Positions 18,701-24,700 of a DNA stretch of 34,004 nucleotides are shown piece after piece (the first letter of the stretch is position 1; the number at the start of each line of letters is the position of its first letter). A model generated the notes under the pieces. That model did not search any database and was not told where the DNA came from. It saw nothing but the letters and a program-made list of their open reading frames with translations. This DNA comes from a virus: positions 1 through 34,004 of IMG/VR virus record IMGVR_UViG_3300010354_000298; one strand, written 5' to 3'. Both the position numbers and the translations under genes were made by a program.

Positions 18701-21700
18701 AGTCACTTCCAACAAGACACTAGTTATTACCTATAATCAACCTTTGCAATTTCAAATTGATGAAATAATTGGCATTGTTGGTCTAGGCAAGTTAGATGGA
18801 TTTCACAGAATAATATCTGTTGAAGGTGTTACATTAACAATAGCACAACCCGCAGTTTATGCGGCACCAGAACTACCAGATACAAGTTCATTACAATATA
18901 ATACCTACACATTAACATCTGCAAGATATAATAATTATCAAGATGTTGAACAACAAAGTGCATCTTTATTAAAAGCAGGATCAAAAATATTTGTTGATAA
19001 TAAAGAAGAAAACACTGAAGATTGGGAAGTTATTGAAAAAACAAAATTGTTCAATTCTGAATCTCTAAGCGAATACGGATCAACTGATCCAAGAAACGTA
19101 GGCAGAGATGTAGAATATATCCCGTCATTGAATGCAGTTGTTTCTGGCGTGCCAAACAGCAACATAGCAGTGATGTATAAGGAATCCGGTACAGGATTAA
19201 AAGTTCAACAGATTATATTTCCAGAATCCGGATACGAAAATTATCTAAACAAGAGCTTTGGTGATGCTGTGGCAGCAAGCCCAGACGGACAATGGTTAGC
19301 CATTGGAGCCCCATTAGCTTCGGGTGTTCCAAATAGATTTAAGGGTTATTTTGCTGCCAATGAAATTTACATGGCCGGCGATCTTGTTTTGTTTAATGGA
19401 CAATTGTGGGAATCTCTAAGCGAACAAAATACTATTGGATTTGACCCTCAAGATGACGGAAGTACTGATACACTATTAGCTACATCTAGTAAATTTAGAG
19501 ATTTAGATTGGAAGTTAGCTACTATAGTAAATGCTAATTTAACCGGAACACAAGGACCAACTAATCAAGGTGCAGTATTTCTTTACAAGTATACAAATAA
19601 TCTATGGAACTTAGAGGAAATTTTATTAAGCCCAAGAATAGCTGAAAATGAAAAATTTGGACATAAAATTTCTATTGCTGTAAGTGGCAACAATTATTAT
19701 ATGAGCGTCTCTGCTCCAGGATCATTAGACAATCTAGGCAGGGTGTATCTTTATAAATTTATAGGTAGCGGAGCAAGAACTACCCAGCAAGTATTGACCA
19801 TTGCTGGTAATGTTGCGGTTAATTTCACTACTAACGTAATCACATTTAATAGAAATCACAATTATGTTACTGGACAGTTGTTACGTTATATTAACGGAAC
19901 CTATGGCGGAGAAGATAAATCAACAGCCACATCTCCACCACCTCCAGAGGATTATACTATTCTTTATGCTATCAGAGTTGATGCAACAAGAATACAACTA
20001 GCATTAAACATTGAAGATGCAGCATCTGGTAGTGCAATAAATTTAAGAGACTTTGGCATCGATGATTCAAGTAGTCATACATTTATCAATCAATTCATCA
20101 CAGGATGGCAACATTTAGATAATGTAAATTATAGAGGCATTTACGATACTACAGGAACTGCTTTATATGCCGTGGATTCTATTGTATGGTATAACGGTAG
20201 ACTTTATCAAGCTCTACAAGAAACTCTAGGCAATGTTACGCCGTTAGATCAGAACAATGATTGGCAGTTGTTAGATAATGCTGCCACGCAAAATTCTTTA
20301 CCGTCAAATATTTCTTTAGAAGATACTCCAACTGATGGTTCGTCAACTGACAGTAGTATGGAAGTTGGTTCAGTTTATCCGGTAGTTGCAGTCAATCAAA
20401 TTATTGTAGGTGAAGTTTATACTATTGAAAATTTTGGCACCACTGATTTTACATCAATTGGTTATAATCCTGCTGCAAGTAATTTAACTTTTAAGGCAAC
20501 AGCAGTGGGAGTTGGCACAGGTACCGTAAGATGGAACTCCTATCAGTTCGCTGAACTTGTAAATTCAGGTGATTTATTTGGTTCTGCAATGTCAATGAAT
20601 AGGGACGGCAGCATATTAGTTGTTGGAGCACCAGAATCAAATGGACAATACTTCAGTAATTTTAGAGGCATCTGGACAAGTTATCAAGAATATTTTGAAG
20701 ATGATGTTGTAAAATACAACGGAAGTTACTACAGATTAAGGGATACTGTATTAGATTCTGCACTCGATAGTACACAAATTTTAACCAGCGTAAATCAAAT
20801 ACCAACCAACGGTGATCCTTGGTATATTGTTGATTCTTCAGATAATGTGTCATCTGGTAAAATATTTGTTTACAGACGTTCGTCTAATGATGTATACGAA
20901 TTAACACAGTCAATCAGCAACGATAATTTAGACATTGTGTCAGATCTTAGTATCTCGGAAGATATCAAATCTGGTGACAACTTTGGCACAGCAGTAGATA
21001 TTGATTACACAGGCACAACAATTATTGCAAGTAGCCCAAAGGCTGATAACAATTTCACAGATCAAGGCGCTGTGTATGTGTTTAAGACAACTGATGTGTC
21101 TAGTGGATCATATAGACTAAAACAGAAATTAATTAGCCATGAATCTTACGCTAATGAATTTTTTGGTAGCGATATTGCTATCAGTAGTGCTACTGAACGT
21201 ATCGTAGTTGGTGCTAGAAATGCTACATTTAAGTTACCTGTAACATTTGATAGTAATTCAACATCCTTTGATAATACAAATACTAGGTTCTTTAACGAAG
21301 AAGGTAATACTGGGCAAGCCTACGTATTTGATAGAAAAGACCAAACTTATTTCCTTACAGAAAAACTTGAAGCAGATAATTTTCAAGATTGGGAATCTTT
21401 TGGTTATAGTGTTGATTGTTATGGAAGTGTAATAGCCGTAGGGTCACCATCGTTCAGAAATAATTTTTACAGGAAATTAAATGGAGTTGTACCAACAGGA
21501 GGTACAGGCGTAGATCTAGTTATAAATCTTACAGTTCTTAATGGATCAATCGTTGCAATTGAAATTGATGATCCTGGAGCTGGATATGTGGTCAGTGACT
21601 TTAATAACGATCTAGATGTATTGACCATTCCAGGTTCTACTAGCATGGACAATGCTACATTTAAAATTGCCACAGTCAATGGTACTGGCGGTGTACTAAC

Positions 21701-24700
21701 AACATTTATTAACTATAATGGAAGCTCTTATGCTACTCCAGCCGAGACGTTAGAAACTGGCAATGTAAGATTATTTAGAAAAGATACAACAAAGACATCT
21801 TGGAATACCATAGCTACTAGAAATGATCTAGTAGATATCAGTATGTTTAATAGTATCAGTGTATATGATGATATTAATAAAATTAAACTAGCCGATGTTG
21901 AGATTGTTGATCATTATAAGTTGAAAATTTTAGGTGAAGCAGATCAAGAAATTAAATTTAAAACAATGTACGATCCTGCTGTATACACCAACGGTACTGA
22001 ACTACAGGAAGTTGATGAAAATCAAGCATGGTTTGAAAAGCATGTAGGTCAGCTATGGTGGGATATCAGCAAGGTTAAATTCTTAAATTATGAACAAGGC
22101 GATATCGATTATAGAGTTGGTAATTGGAATCAGCAGGCCTACGGATCAAATATAGATGTATATGAATGGGTAGAGACAAAGTTAACACCAACTCGATGGG
22201 CTGCTCTTGCCGATACCAATGAGGGATTAGCTCAAGGTATTTCAGGTCAACCATTGTATGCAGACAATTCTGTATATAGTGTAAGAGTGCTAACCAATCC
22301 TAACACAGGTGAAGATACTGAAACCAAATACTACTACTGGGTTAAAAATTCAACTATTATTCCAAAAAATGTAATAGGACGCAGATTATCTGCAGCCGCA
22401 GTGGCAACCTATATTGATAATCCAATTTCCACTGGTATTCAATTTTTAAGCCCAATAGCAGCTGATAAATTTTTAGCTTTTAACTTTGACAGCTTAATCT
22501 CTACAGATTACGCTTTGATAAACATTCAGTACAAAAACGACAACAGTATGTTGAATCCTGTACACAGTGAATATCAATTAATAACAGAAGGGGTAGCAGA
22601 TAGTCTGCCTAATGAAGCATTAGAGAATAAATGGATTGACAGTTTAGTAGGTTATGACAGATCTGGTAAAACAGTTCCAGATGATACAATTCCTATTAAA
22701 CAGCGTTACGGTTTGTCTGTAAGACCTCGTCAGTCTATGTTTGTAGATAGATTTTCTATTCTGCGTAGAACTTTAGATAATGTCAATACTGTACTACAAA
22801 CACGTGCCTTTGCAGATACAATTAATTATATTAATTTGAATCTAGTTGAAAACGTGCCAAATGAAATTTTAAATGAATACGATCAAGCAGTTGATACTCT
22901 AATTGATTTAGAACAGGTCGGAACTACAAGGGTAAGGAAAGCTGTATTACAGGCAAATATTGTTGATGGTCAAGTTGATACTATAGATATTCTTGACAGC
23001 GGATTTGGATATAAAAATACTCCATTTATTACTATAGAAGGTGATGGTACAGGTGCCCTAGCAACAATCACCACAGACGGCCAAGGCAAGGTTAATTCTG
23101 TAACAGTAACTTCTAAAGGAAGGAATTATACAACTGCTATTGTTCAAATAAGGTACTTCTCTGTACTAGTACGAAATGATGATTCAATTAAAAATTATTG
23201 GAGTATCTATGCCTGGGATGACATTAGAAGCACATTCTTTAGATCAAAATCTCAAGCCTATGATACGACAAAATATTGGACATTTGCAGACTTTTGGGCA
23301 GAGGGATACGGACCCACATCTCGTATCGTAAAAGAAATTTTAGACATATATCAAGAGCCAAGTTTAGAATTACAAGTTGGCGATCTAGTGCAGGTAAAAG
23401 AATTTGCCAATGGCGGATGGGCAGTATTAGAGAAAACAGAATCTGGTTTAGGTAATCTCTTAGACAATTATAATCTTGTTGGACGTAATAACGGTACTAT
23501 TCAATTATTAGTCAATGAATTAGCACCTGATCCCGGAGTTGGTTATGATAGAAGATCTAGCTTTGATGCTGATCTATATGATATAAACCCTACAAGAGAA
23601 TTACGTAATATTCTAAATGCTGTCAAACAAGATATTTTCATCGACGACCTTAGAGTAGAATGGAATAAATTATTCTTCACAGGGTTACGTTATGTGTTTG
23701 TTGAACAAAAATATGTGGACTGGGCATTCAAAACAAGTTTTGTAAATGCTACTCATAATGTTGGTGACTTAGAACAAAAAGTAAGTTATAAGAACGATAA
23801 TCTCGATAGTTTCTTTCAATATATCGAAGAAGTAAAACCATACAAAACTACTGTAAGAGAATATGTAAGCAAGTATACAGATATAGATCGAGTAGGTAGT
23901 GCAACTACTGATTTTGATTTGCCAGCATATTACGACACAGTTGAGAAAAAGATTTTACCAATCAAATCAGATTCTTCATTGTTAAACACTTATCCTTACA
24001 AGTGGTGGACAGATAATAACGGATATTCAGTTGTTGAAATATCTGTGTCAAATGGTGGGACAGATTATACTGATCCTCCTACAGTAGTAATTGAAGGAAA
24101 CGGTGCCGGTGTGACAGCACAAGCATACATTAGTAACGGATCTGTAACAGCCATTAAGGTATTATCAGAAGGTTTTGGTTATACAAAAACACCAACTATT
24201 CTTTTGGTCGGTGGTAACGGATCCTCACAAAACAAGGCCAAAGCGGCTGCTATTTTAGGTAAAACACCAGTTAGAAATATTAATCTTACTGTTAAGTTTG
24301 ATAGAATAGCCAAGCAAGGATATTTTCAAGAATATAATGTAGCTGAAACATTTACAGCTACAGGTTTAACTGCGGTATTCAATTTGAAATATGCTCCTAA
24401 TCGTGACAAGAGCAAGATTACTGTGTCAAAGAACGGTGATATAGTTTTAAGCACAGATTATACATTAAGTCTTTATTATAACGAGATAAATGGCTACAAT
24501 CTTCTAAGTGGCAAATTAACATTCAAATCTACACCTGCAAACGGAGATTTGATCACAGTGAGCTATGAAAAAAATATAGGCTTATTTGATAGTCTTAATA
24601 GAATTGATAGGCATTATAATCCTGTGTCAGGAATGAAGGGCAAAGAACCAGCACAGTTGATGACCGGTATAGATTTTGGTGGTGTACAGATTCAAGGAAC

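Larger units (their letters stand above)
19092..21821 (+). other. FG-GAP-like seven-bladed beta-propeller in the giant protein, with modules inserted in its loops
   Basis: Residues 2128-3037. Seven blade signatures can be read in order: VGRDVEYIPSLNAVVSGVP, FGDAVAASPDGQWLAIGAP, FGHKISIAVSGN, FGSAMSMNRDGSILVVGAP, FGTAVDIDYTGTTIIASSP, FGSDIAISSATERIVVGAR, FGYSVDCYGSVIAVGSP. Each is paired with an outer strand such as GAVFLYKY, GRVYLYKF, GKIFVYRR, GAVYVFK, GQAYVFDR and, after an insert, GNVRLFRK. The DxDxDG calcium loops of integrin FG-GAP repeats are not seen. Inserts interrupt blades 2, 3, 4 and 7. Confidence 0.7.
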
